DNA from: DATGEP01 sp035310125
GTDB taxonomy: Bacteria > Chloroflexota > Ktedonobacteria > Ktedonobacterales > JADMIN01
DNA length: 40,863 bases
Assembly (NCBI GenBank): GCA_035310125.1
Contig: DATGEP010000391.1
Coordinates: 1 to 40,863, forward strand
Direction of reading: 5' to 3'
Shown: piece after piece, positions 29,777-37,271 of the stretch
Layout of the letters: the number at the start of each line of letters is the position of its first letter
How positions within the stretch are numbered: position 1 is the first letter of the stretch
Program-made: the position numbers and the translations under genes
The notes under the pieces: generated by a model
Database searches by the model: none
Told to the model about the DNA's origin: nothing
Seen by the model: only the letters and a program-made list of their open reading frames with translations

Positions 29777-31951
29777 TTAGTCCGCCCCCTTCTGATCGTC
29801 GCGGTTGGCCTGTGCATCGCGCAGCGATATCAGCACCCCACGTTTCGCCTGCTGTTCACCACCAGTCGCATCTTCGCTATCCAGCCGCGCCTGCCCCAAT
29901 TTCGCCTTCAGCTCCTCCCGCACCGTCGCCAGCATCAGAGGCGAAATATGCGCTCGCTCGGAAAGAGCCTGTATGTCTGCCTCGATGAGCTCACGCACCG
30001 ACTCACAGGCCGCGCAGAGCCGGCCCGCCGCGTCAGGATGCAACCCCAATTCGCCGAGTGTAGCCGTCGTCAATGGCGCGTCGAGCCCCGCGGGAAGCTC
30101 GTCCAGGCCGGCCAGCTGCGCCAGTGACCGGTTGATCTGCTCGAAACAGGCGATGGTATCCTGCGTCGAGAGACCCTGCCCAGCGAACATCCGCGCGTTC
30201 GTCACCAGGATGCTCAATAGCGGCGCGAAATCGGGGTGTTCCGGCCCCAGGTCGCGCACGCGCCGCAGCAACGGATTGCGGGCATTGAGGTGCAGCACCC
30301 CCTTGAGCACCGTTTCATCCATCTCCTGCCGGTCCAAATAGCCGCGCACCAGCCGGCGTATCGGCCCAGCATATCGTCCCTGCTCCATGTTGCGCTGCGC
30401 CCGGCGTAACCGTTCCGCCCCCGGTGGATACAGCAGAATCATCGGCAGATGCTCTGGCTCGTACGCCAGCAGTCGCACCGGAAAGTCCTGCGACGCGCAC
30501 ACATGGACCACTGCCTGCCATGCGCCCTCGCGGTCTTCCACCGGCGTGAAGAGGTAGCCCGCCGCCGGTTCCAGCTCCTCCACCGGGACACCATAGACCT
30601 CACCATAGCGCTTGAGGAACGCTGTGTCCGCGAACCAACGGGCATCCACCACCGCCAGCCGCCGCGCCTCGAAGAGCGCCAGCGCCTGTGTCACTCCCTC
30701 GTCGTCATCGTAATAGAAGATGCGCCCAGGATTTTCTTGCAGATACTCCGGCAGCGTCAGTATGCCCCGGCTCGTCTTGAAGCTCACCAGATCCGCCACG
30801 CGCGTGAACAGGTCCGGCGAGCGAATCGCCCATCCTTTGATCAGGTCGTTGTGCGCCTGCACGATCGTCGCCCAATCCACCGGCGCCATCTCAGCCAGCG
30901 TCTCGAAATGTGCCAGCAATTGCCGCGCGATACCATCGCGTACCGCCTCGAATATCTCGTCGTGGCGCAATGTCTCGCGGCTCGCCGTCGGGTTCAGGAG
31001 CGGGCAATCCAGCACCCCCGTCACGAATCGCGCCCAATCCGGGAGCAGATCCCGTTCGCGCTCCGTGATAAGCATGTGTCGCACATACGCGGTCACATCG
31101 CCGTACTCTTGTATTGAGATGATCGAGCGCGGCGGCACATATAGCACCCCACGCAGAGGAATACGCGCACCGGACTCCGTCGTGATGTCCGCCAGCGGGA
31201 GCACGGAGAGTGGGCGCACGCCACGCCGCTCCTCCACCCAGGCAGCATACTCCAGCGTTCGCGCCGGACCTGGCGCGCGCTCGCTCGCCCACGGCGCTGG
31301 ATGCGCGTTGATCGGCTCAAGGTCGCTGCCCACCGTGATCGGCACCGGCAGAAATTCGGCATACAGGCGCAGAATATCGGCCAGCACGCCCGGATCCAGC
31401 AGGAATTTGGCGTCCTCGCGCAGCGCCAGCCGCACCGTCGTGCCAATCTCGTCGCGTTCGGCGGGCCGCAGCGCATAGCTCTGGCCGCCGTCCGAAACCC
31501 AGCGCCAACCATGCTCAGGCGTCTGGTAGCTCAGCGTCGTGATTTCGATGCGTGAGGCAATCATGAATGCGGAGAGCAGCCCCAGGCCGAACATGCCGAT
31601 GAGCTCACGCGCTTCTTCACGACCCGCCGCGCCAAGCCGTTCGCGAAGCTCGCCAGTGTAGCCCCGCCCGACCGTCGCCAGAAACGTCCCGATCTCTTCG
31701 CGCGTCAGTCCCGATCCATTATCCTCGATAATGATCTGCCGGGCGGCGGTCTCCGCGCGAATCGTAATAGCTGGCGCATAGGCATTCGTCACGGCGGCGT
31801 CTTCCTCGCGCCGGCGCACACAGGAATCATGCGCGTTTTGCGTCATCTCGCGCACCGCCACGCGCGGATCAGAGTACAAATGCTCGCCCAGCAGCTTGAG
31901 CAGGCCGGGCAGATGCATCTCGATCGGCAGAATCTCAAAGTCTTCAGGCAT
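29777..31951 (-). CDS. HSP90-family (HtpG-like) ATPase, divergent
   Basis: The 724-aa protein has an N-terminal GHKL ATPase: REMTQNAHDSC with catalytic E35 and Mg-binding N39, EDNGSGLT (D77, G79, G81) and GMFGLGLLSAF (119-129), equivalent to GQFGVGFYSAF of HtpG. The middle domain keeps the NPTASRETLR motif (320-329) with R325, matching the ATP-contacting SRE arginine of HSP90. The C-terminal ~380 residues diverge strongly from HtpG and include VRDLGPEHPDFAPLLSIL. The ATG at 31951 follows AGAAGAGGC. It likely folds or remodels clients, perhaps with the co-encoded TPR-like protein. It differs enough from housekeeping HtpG to be a specialised paralogue. No CIRCE-type heat-shock operator is visible. 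Confidence 0.88.
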   Translation of the reverse strand: MPEDFEILPIEMHLPGLLKLLGEHLYSDPRVAVREMTQNAHDSCVRRREEDAAVTNAYAPAITIRAETAARQIIIEDNGSGLTREEIGTFLATVGRGYTGELRERLGAAGREEARELIGMFGLGLLSAFMIASRIEITTLSYQTPEHGWRWVSDGGQSYALRPAERDEIGTTVRLALREDAKFLLDPGVLADILRLYAEFLPVPITVGSDLEPINAHPAPWASERAPGPARTLEYAAWVEERRGVRPLSVLPLADITTESGARIPLRGVLYVPPRSIISIQEYGDVTAYVRHMLITERERDLLPDWARFVTGVLDCPLLNPTASRETLRHDEIFEAVRDGIARQLLAHFETLAEMAPVDWATIVQAHNDLIKGWAIRSPDLFTRVADLVSFKTSRGILTLPEYLQENPGRIFYYDDDEGVTQALALFEARRLAVVDARWFADTAFLKRYGEVYGVPVEELEPAAGYLFTPVEDREGAWQAVVHVCASQDFPVRLLAYEPEHLPMILLYPPGAERLRRAQRNMEQGRYAGPIRRLVRGYLDRQEMDETVLKGVLHLNARNPLLRRVRDLGPEHPDFAPLLSILVTNARMFAGQGLSTQDTIACFEQINRSLAQLAGLDELPAGLDAPLTTATLGELGLHPDAAGRLCAACESVRELIEADIQALSERAHISPLMLATVREELKAKLGQARLDSEDATGGEQQAKRGVLISLRDAQANRDDQKGAD

Positions 31952-32069
31952 GCTAGCCTCTTCTGGTGAACGACGTGCTTTCCCGGCATCGCCAGATCGG
32001 TGTCTCGTTGGAGCCATTCTGGTCCGCGCGCCCTGAACCGGCAGCGGTGAAATGGCGGATGACCAACCC

Positions 32070-32098
32070 ATTATGGCTGAGAGCGTATCATTCGGCAA
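32070..32098 (-). promoter_or_regulatory. Promoter of the HSP90-like/TPR operon
   Basis: On the minus strand TTGCCG (32098-32093), a 17-bp spacer and CATAAT (32075-32070). The predicted leader is about 110 nt. It is divergent from the glutaredoxin-like gene. Confidence 0.5.
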
Positions 32099-32115
32099 GC
32101 ATAGCGCTTCATGCG

Positions 32116-32146
32116 TTGAGCGCGTCCGGGCATGCGGCTGTACAAT
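32116..32146 (+). promoter_or_regulatory. Weak promoter of the glutaredoxin-like gene
   Basis: TACAAT (32141-32146) is a good -10. TTGAGC (32116-32121) is 19 bp upstream, longer than ideal. Confidence 0.3.
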
Positions 32147-32197
32147 GAGGCTAGAGCTTCTGCGTCATGTCACTGGGAACGCCGATAGGACAAGCCG

Positions 32198-32434
32198 ATG
32201 CCGACCATCACCCTCTACGCCAAAGCGGGCTGCCATCTCTGCGACGACGCACGCGACTATCTGGAGAACGCCGCCGCCGATCACGAATTCGAGCTTGTCG
32301 AGATAGACATCCGCCGCGACCCCGCCATCTTCGAGCGCTACCGCTACCGCATCCCCGTCATCACGGTGGACGGCGAAGAGCGGCTGGAAGGCCGTATCGA
32401 AGAAGCAGACGTGCGGGCGCTGTTCGTGCCTTGA
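32198..32434 (+). CDS. Glutaredoxin-like thiol-disulfide oxidoreductase
   Basis: A 78-aa single thioredoxin-fold protein with the redox motif CHLC (C12, C15) after the first strand (ITLYAKAGCHLC). It also has the cis-Pro loop RYRIPVITVDGEE and the final GRIEEADVRALF helix. It belongs to the short DUF836/glutaredoxin-like group that reduces disulfides in the cytosol; partners are unknown. The ATG at 32198 follows AGGACAAGCCG. It is separated from ubiD by 149 bp that carry a 7-bp inverted repeat (TTCCTTC/GAAGGAA), so co-transcription is possible but not sure. Confidence 0.88.
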   Translation: MPTITLYAKAGCHLCDDARDYLENAAADHEFELVEIDIRRDPAIFERYRYRIPVITVDGEERLEGRIEEADVRALFVP

Positions 32435-32583
32435 CCCTCCATCGGCACTCGCCCCATAATCTCTACGGTTTCAACCTCAATGCATCCATGTACCAGCCGG
32501 TATCCACCTCCACGTCGAGTGTATGCTGGCTTCCCTTTCCTTCCATCCATCGAAGGAAGCGGGTCGGGGAGTTAGGTCGCTTC

Positions 32584-34044
32584 ATGGCATTTCAGGATCT
32601 CCGTGAGTTCATCGCCCTGCTCGACAAGCGCGGCCAGCTTCAGCGCATCTCCACGCCGGTCTCCGCCGACCTCGAAATCACCGAGATCACCGACCGGGTG
32701 AGCAAGGCTGGTGGCCCCGCGCTGCTCTTTGAGAACGTCCGCGGCTACGATATGCCTGTTGCCATCAACCTCTTCGGCAGCTATGATCGCATGTCCTGGG
32801 CATTGGGCGTCAGTACCCTGGACGAGCTTGGCGCGCGCATCAAGAAATGGCTCGACCTCGTCCAGAATCGCCCACCGGAAGGCATCATCGAAAAGGCGCG
32901 CCTGCTCCCCGATCTCGCTGAGCTGACGCGCATCGGCCCCCATACGGTCAGCCACGCGCCCTGCCAGGAAGTCGTCCTCACTGACGAGCTCTCGCTGGAC
33001 AAATTCCCGATCCTCCAGTGCTGGCCCCAGGATGGCGGCAAATATCTGACGCTCACCATGTGCCACTCCAAAGACCCCGAGACGGGCAAGCGCAACATCG
33101 GCATGTATCGCTGCCAGGTTCGTGATTCCCGCACCGTCGGCATGCACTGGCAGATCCACAAGGGCGGGGCGGCACACTTCCGCGACGCACAGGCGCACGC
33201 CACGAAGCGCATGGAAGTGGCGGTCGTGATCGGCGCCGATCCCGCCAGCATCTATTCCGCCAGCGCGCCGCTGCCCCCCGGCGTGGATGAGCTGCTGTTC
33301 GCGGGCTTCTTGCGTCACAAGGGCGTCGAAGTGGTCCAGTGTAAGACGGTGGATGTCAAGGTGCCAGCGCATGCGGAGATCGTACTGGAAGGCTACGTAG
33401 ATACTGACGAGCTACAGCCGGAAGGCCCGTTCGGCGACCATACTGGCTACTACACCCCCATCGAGCCGTACCCCGTTATGCACATCACCGCCATCACCCA
33501 CCGGCACAACCCGATTTACGCCACCACCATCGTCGGCAAGCCTCCCATGGAAGACGCCTACCTCGGCAAAGCGACCGAGCGATTCTTCCTGCATCTCCTC
33601 CGCGTGGTGCTGCCGGAGATCGTAGACATCAACATGCCCATCGAGGGCGGCTTCCACAACGTCGTCGTCGTCTCTATCCGTAAGCGCTATCCGGGTCAGG
33701 CGCGCAAGGTCATGTGCGGCATCTGGGGTATGATGCTGATGATGCTTTCGAAATTCATCATCGTCGTGGACGAGAACGTAAACGTGCAGGACCTGCATGA
33801 AGTGCTCTTTCGCGTCGGCAACAATGTGGACCCCAAGCGCGACACCATGATCGTAGATGGCCCGGTGGACGCGCTGGACCACTCTTCGCCGTACGAAAAG
33901 TTCGGCTCCAAGATGGGCCTGGACGCCACCGCGAAGCTCCCCGAAGAGGGCCACCCGCGACCGTGGCCCGACGATATCGAGATGTCCCCTGAGATCAAGG
34001 CGCTGGTAACGAAACGATGGGCGGAATACGGAATCCGGCTCTGA
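32584..34044 (+). CDS. ubiD: UbiD family prenylated-FMN decarboxylase
   Basis: Non-oxidative decarboxylase that uses prenylated FMN made by a UbiX partner. The 486-aa product contains the prFMN-binding RNIGMYRCQVRD segment (N171, R176), MHWQIHKGG (H188 and H192), RMEVAVVIG (E211) and PEGPFGDHTGYY (E280, D285). These correspond to the Arg-Glu-Asp catalytic network of E. coli UbiD. In an organism of this kind the likely role is menaquinone synthesis by the futalosine route (MqnL-type) rather than ubiquinone, but aromatic acid decarboxylation elsewhere cannot be excluded. The ATG at 32584 follows GGGGAGTTAGG. The 3' end overlaps the next gene by 28 nt. No ubiX is in the window. Confidence 0.92.
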   Translation: MAFQDLREFIALLDKRGQLQRISTPVSADLEITEITDRVSKAGGPALLFENVRGYDMPVAINLFGSYDRMSWALGVSTLDELGARIKKWLDLVQNRPPEGIIEKARLLPDLAELTRIGPHTVSHAPCQEVVLTDELSLDKFPILQCWPQDGGKYLTLTMCHSKDPETGKRNIGMYRCQVRDSRTVGMHWQIHKGGAAHFRDAQAHATKRMEVAVVIGADPASIYSASAPLPPGVDELLFAGFLRHKGVEVVQCKTVDVKVPAHAEIVLEGYVDTDELQPEGPFGDHTGYYTPIEPYPVMHITAITHRHNPIYATTIVGKPPMEDAYLGKATERFFLHLLRVVLPEIVDINMPIEGGFHNVVVVSIRKRYPGQARKVMCGIWGMMLMMLSKFIIVVDENVNVQDLHEVLFRVGNNVDPKRDTMIVDGPVDALDHSSPYEKFGSKMGLDATAKLPEEGHPRPWPDDIEMSPEIKALVTKRWAEYGIRL

Positions 34045-35258
34045 AGCCCGAAGATGAACGCAACCCGGCGCGCCACAACCGCTGGCAGCGCGACACCTGG
34101 TTCATGCTGCTCGTGCTGGCTGTCGGCGTCGTCACCGCCTTTGTGCTCTCCGCTGGCGGTACTGCCATTACCGCCGCGCCGGGCCGCGCCGTCGGTTCCA
34201 CCCCCGCCGCCACGACGACCCCTGCCCTGCGTTCTGGCTCGCCCTGCACGCTCGCATCCGCCACCATGTCGCCGGGTAGCGCCGCTGGATCGCTGCCTGC
34301 TCCCGGAGCCAATGGCGCCGCCCCCGTGATAACGAGCAACTACATCATTGACCAGCCCAACGTCGGTCTCATGCAAGGCTCCGTGGATGCTCAGGGCAAT
34401 GTCTGGTTCGGCGAGATGAACGTCAATAAGCTGGTGCGCCTGGACTCGCATACCGGCTCCCTCCTCGTCTGCACTCCTCCCAAGGGCAGCTACGGCATCA
34501 TGCAGACGACCGTAGATGGCCACGGCAACGTGTGGTACACCGAGCAGAACTCCGGATATATCGGCAAGTTTGTGCCAGCCACCCAGACGTTCACGACCTA
34601 TCCACTCGATCAAGTGGGCGGCCACAGCGCCGGGCCACAGGACCTCAGCTTCGATCCCTCCGGCAAGCTCTGGTTCACCGAGGTTAGCGGCAACCGCATC
34701 GGCCGGCTCGATCCAGCCACCGGCTCTATCACGAGTTTTACCGTTCCCACGCCCGCGAGCAGCAGCACTGCCTGTCCGTTCAGCCTCGCGTTCACCGGCA
34801 GCGATGTCTGGTACGGCGACCTCTGCGCTGGCGTCGTCGGACGGCTCGACCCGGCGAGCGGCGCTATCACGCTCATTCAACCGTCCACCCCACACGCCCA
34901 GATCTTCTCAATGGCCGCGGACCACCAGGGCCGCGTCTGGTTCACCGAGCTGGAGCAGGGTGATCTCGGCATGATAGATAGTCACAGCGGCGCCGTCACC
35001 GAGCTGCGGGTTCCCGCCACATTCGGCCCACCCAGTGGCCTGTATGCCGTCACCGTCGCTCCGAACGGCGACGTCTGGTTCGCCGTCGCCAGCGCGAATG
35101 CTCTGGTCCGCTACGTGCCTCAGTCCGGCGTGTTCTCGTTCTTCACCCTCTCCATCCCCGCTAGTGTCCCCTATGGCCTCACCCTGGACAGCGCCGGCAA
35201 TCTCTGGTTCACCGCCGACGCCACGCCTTCGAACTACGTCGGTATGCTCCACCTCTGA
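34017..35258 (+). CDS. Membrane-anchored Vgb/SMP-30-like beta-propeller protein
   Basis: The 413-aa protein has a short cytoplasmic N-terminus, one membrane segment (~28-48, FMLLVLAVGVVTAFVLS) and an Ala/Ser/Thr/Pro linker. The extracellular beta-propeller (~105-413) is built from repeats of the form D-x-x-G-N-V-W-F-T-E. Examples are VDAQGNVWFGEMNVNKLVRLD, VDGHGNVWYTEQNSGYIGKF, FDPSGKLWFTEVSGNRIGRLD and ADHQGRVWFTELEQGDLGMID. This pattern is that of virginiamycin B lyase (Vgb) and the streptogramin lyase family. Such domains are often annotated as lyase, but most environmental members have unknown substrates, so antibiotic inactivation should not be assumed. It starts inside the ubiD coding region, which suggests translational coupling. 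Confidence 0.82.
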   Translation: MGGIRNPALKPEDERNPARHNRWQRDTWFMLLVLAVGVVTAFVLSAGGTAITAAPGRAVGSTPAATTTPALRSGSPCTLASATMSPGSAAGSLPAPGANGAAPVITSNYIIDQPNVGLMQGSVDAQGNVWFGEMNVNKLVRLDSHTGSLLVCTPPKGSYGIMQTTVDGHGNVWYTEQNSGYIGKFVPATQTFTTYPLDQVGGHSAGPQDLSFDPSGKLWFTEVSGNRIGRLDPATGSITSFTVPTPASSSTACPFSLAFTGSDVWYGDLCAGVVGRLDPASGAITLIQPSTPHAQIFSMAADHQGRVWFTELEQGDLGMIDSHSGAVTELRVPATFGPPSGLYAVTVAPNGDVWFAVASANALVRYVPQSGVFSFFTLSIPASVPYGLTLDSAGNLWFTADATPSNYVGMLHL

Positions 35259-35327
35259 CGCCTTTGCGATGCGATTAGCCCTCCCAAGTGTTTTCGCATC
35301 GCCAAATCGTACCTCGTTGCGCGAAAC

Positions 35328-35343
35328 TGTGAGCTACCTCACA
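35328..35343. promoter_or_regulatory. CRP/FNR-type palindrome upstream of the sigma factor gene
   Basis: TGTGA-GCTACC-TCACA matches both half-sites of the CRP consensus TGTGA-N6-TCACA exactly. It is about 98 nt upstream of the ATG at 35441. A weak promoter TGTCAC-17-TATGTA (35348-35376) lies just downstream, placing the site near -47. A CRP-family activator is inferred; none is encoded here. Confidence 0.45.
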
Positions 35344-35440
35344 TCTCTGTCACGTTTGGCACCGTCAAACTATGTAGAGATAGAGCAGCGAAACATGACG
35401 TCGCTGGGAATCGCGTGGTAGAAGATGAGGAGCCAGGATC

Positions 35441-36091
35441 ATGACGATTGCGCAATCATTGCCCGCCACAAGCCAGGCACGAAGGACTCCCGCGCTAGAA
35501 GATTGGGACCAGGGCGCCACGCAACCGGTCGTGGCTGTGAAGCCTGCGTCCGTGACTATCGTCCCGGTGCGTCACGAGCCAGCTCCACCGAGCGCGTCCC
35601 TCGAAACCTTCGAAGCGTTCTTCGCGAGGTACGAGCAGCCGATATTTGGCTACATCTACCGCATGACGGGCGACGAGCAGACCGCCCGTGACCTCTGCCA
35701 GGAAGCGTTCCTGCGCGCATGGCAGCATTTCGACAAAATTCAAACCTACACCTATCCATCGGCGTGGCTCTTTCGCGTCGCCGCGAATCTGGCGCTGAGC
35801 CATCTGCGCCGACGTGCCTCACCCGTCGGCGGCGCGCGCCTGCTCGGCGACGACGATAGTCCCGCCCGCAGCGATCCCGCCATGCGCTTTGTCGAAAGCG
35901 ACCTTGTCACGCAAACGCTGCGCGGCCTCCCGCCCAAGCAGCGCTCCGCGCTTGTCCTGCGCGAAATCTACGGCCTCAGCTGCGAGGAGGTCGGTCAGGC
36001 GCTCGGCATGACCCGCGAAGCCGTCAAGATGTCGCTCTGGCGTGCCCGCGAACAGTTCAGGCGCCGCTACACCAGCGCTGGCGAGAGCTAG
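35441..36091 (+). CDS. ECF-type RNA polymerase sigma factor (sigma-70 family)
   Basis: The 216-aa protein has an unusual ~55-residue N-terminal extension. It then has sigma region 2 (FEAFFARYEQPIFGYIYRMTGDEQTARDLCQEAFLRAW, AWLFRVAANLALSHLRRR) and sigma region 4 (LRGLPPKQRSALVLREIYGLSCEEVGQALGMTREAVKMSLWRAREQFRRRY), with no region 3, as in ECF factors. It should direct RNA polymerase to a small regulon. No anti-sigma factor is encoded beside it: the next gene is a hydrolase. The start follows GATGAGGAG. The CRP-like palindrome upstream suggests transcriptional control. The FHA-PrsW protein at 2.9 kb belongs to a family that can release sigma factors, but nothing links it to this one. Confidence 0.92.
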   Translation: MTIAQSLPATSQARRTPALEDWDQGATQPVVAVKPASVTIVPVRHEPAPPSASLETFEAFFARYEQPIFGYIYRMTGDEQTARDLCQEAFLRAWQHFDKIQTYTYPSAWLFRVAANLALSHLRRRASPVGGARLLGDDDSPARSDPAMRFVESDLVTQTLRGLPPKQRSALVLREIYGLSCEEVGQALGMTREAVKMSLWRAREQFRRRYTSAGES

Positions 36092-36104
36092 AAAGCACCC
36101 CGCC

Positions 36105-36935
36105 GTGACCCCATCTATCCTTGATCTGCCCGCTCCACCCACCAGCGCCCGCATCAGCTACGGTCCCGGCGAGGAGCATTTCGCGGACCTGCGCCTACCG
36201 CCGGGCACCGGGCCATTTCCTGTCGTGATCGGCATCCACGGCGGCTACTGGCGCGCCCGCTACGGCCTCGACCACTTCGGCCATCTCTGCGCCGCCCTCA
36301 CCTCTGCTGGCGGCATCGCCACCTGGAACATCGAGTACCGTCGCCTGGGCGACGATGGCGGTGGCTGGCCCGGCACATTTGCGGATGTCGCCCGCGCCGC
36401 CGATGCGCTGCGTACCGTCGCCGCAACCTATCCGCTCGACCTCGCGCGCGTCTTCGTCGTCGGTCACTCTGCCGGCGGGCAGCTTGCGCTCTGGCTCGCT
36501 GGCCGCCACCGCATCTCCGCATCCAGCCCGTTGCATAGTCCCCATCCGCTGCCCCTTGCCGGCGCCGTCTCGCTGGCCGGCGTCACGGATCTGCGCCTCG
36601 GCTATGAGCTGCGCCTCAGCGATAGCGTCATCTCCGAGCTTCTCGGCGGCTCGCCTGGTTCGTATCCTGAGCGTTACGCTGCCGTCTCGCCGCTCGATCT
36701 ACTCCCACTCGGCGCGCGTCAGCTCCTCATCACCGGCGACGCCGACACCAACGTGCCGCCGGCACTCACTCAGCGCTACTACGACGCCGCCCGCGCGGGC
36801 GGCGATCCGGTCGAGCTACTCGTCTTGCCTGGCACCGGCCACTTCGAGATCATAGACCCTCGTTCGCGCGAATGGCCGCGAGTCGCCGCCGCCATTCTGA
36901 GTCTCACATCGGCCAATCGTGACGCATGTGATTGA
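36105..36935 (+). CDS. Alpha/beta hydrolase (BD-FAE/arylformamidase-like)
   Basis: A 276-aa cytosolic hydrolase. It shows the HGG oxyanion motif at 45-47 (IGIHGGYWRARYG), nucleophile S122 in VVGHSAGGQLALW, the acid in ITGDADTNVPPA (D212 or D214), and H246 in LPGTGHFEII. The WNIEYRRLGDDGGGWPGTFADV segment after the HGG strand is typical of the hormone-sensitive-lipase-like, BD-FAE and kynurenine formamidase groups. The substrate could be an ester or a formamide and cannot be settled here. The GTG start at 36105 is chosen because the fold begins near it; a weak GAAAG lies upstream. It follows the sigma gene by 13 nt, so they are likely co-transcribed. Confidence 0.87.
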   Translation: MTPSILDLPAPPTSARISYGPGEEHFADLRLPPGTGPFPVVIGIHGGYWRARYGLDHFGHLCAALTSAGGIATWNIEYRRLGDDGGGWPGTFADVARAADALRTVAATYPLDLARVFVVGHSAGGQLALWLAGRHRISASSPLHSPHPLPLAGAVSLAGVTDLRLGYELRLSDSVISELLGGSPGSYPERYAAVSPLDLLPLGARQLLITGDADTNVPPALTQRYYDAARAGGDPVELLVLPGTGHFEIIDPRSREWPRVAAAILSLTSANRDACD

Positions 36936-37065
36936 ACACGATGACCAACAGCACGAGAACGGCCGAAATGAGTATCACTGCTCCTAGAGGGAAACCCGTG
37001 TCCTGGCAGATGCTCTGCCTCGACACACAGCTCGCTGCCACAAGAGGGCTGAGGGTGCTGTACAT
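36904..37065 (-). CDS. Small single-pass membrane protein (53 aa)
   Basis: Read on the minus strand, an ATG at 37065 is preceded at 6 nt by GGAGG. The ORF of 53 codons ends at TGA (36906-36904). Residues 27-46 form a clear transmembrane helix (LGAVILISAVLVLLVIVFNH), flanked by a Cys-containing N-terminus (C13, C20) and a short RHDWPM tail. An upstream promoter (37083-37112) fits. The 3' end overlaps the end of the convergent hydrolase gene by 32 bp, which is slightly unusual. I do not recognise a family. Support is the ribosome binding site, promoter and hydrophobic segment together. Confidence 0.5.
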   Translation of the reverse strand: MYSTLSPLVAASCVSRQSICQDTGFPLGAVILISAVLVLLVIVFNHMRHDWPM

Positions 37066-37082
37066 GCGCTGCCTCCGAATGA

Positions 37083-37112
37083 AATAGAACAGGTTGAAGC
37101 GTTGGGTGTCAG
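37083..37112 (-). promoter_or_regulatory. Promoter of the 53-aa membrane protein gene
   Basis: Minus-strand CTGACA (37112-37107), an 18-bp spacer and TCTATT (37088-37083) preceded by TGT, making an extended -10. The start site would lie close to the GGAGG, giving a very short leader. Confidence 0.45.
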
Positions 37113-37227
37113 GTATTGATCCGCCTTCATGGGCCTGTCCTGTCGCCGAAAAGTGACGCGGCGCTCATAGAGAAAGTTCCCCGACATGGCGTTGGTCCTA
37201 CCGTAGCCAATCCGCCGCTACGAACCC

Positions 37228-37236
37228 TGCTATACT
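37228..37236 (+). promoter_or_regulatory. Extended -10 for the glycosyltransferase gene
   Basis: TGC-TATACT fits the extended -10 pattern, with no clear -35. It places transcription about 30 nt before the GTG at 37272 and argues against starts further upstream. Confidence 0.45.
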
Positions 37237-37271
37237 TGCGCCAGACACCGGCAGAGCAAGGGCAAAGGCAC

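Noticed and set aside
31952..32197. CIRCE or other heat-shock operator before the HSP90-like gene
   Set aside because: I looked for TTAGCACTC-N9-GAGTGCTAA and found nothing similar; only a sigma70-type promoter is visible.
34017..35258. Streptogramin resistance (Vgb) gene
   Set aside because: The propeller repeats match the family, but it is a membrane-anchored form with an exterior domain in a housekeeping context, and most such homologues have no shown lyase activity.
36984..37187. 67-codon minus-strand frame overlapping the small membrane protein
   Set aside because: No ribosome binding site and a composition rich in Arg/Ser/Cys; the 53-aa frame with GGAGG and a membrane helix is better supported.
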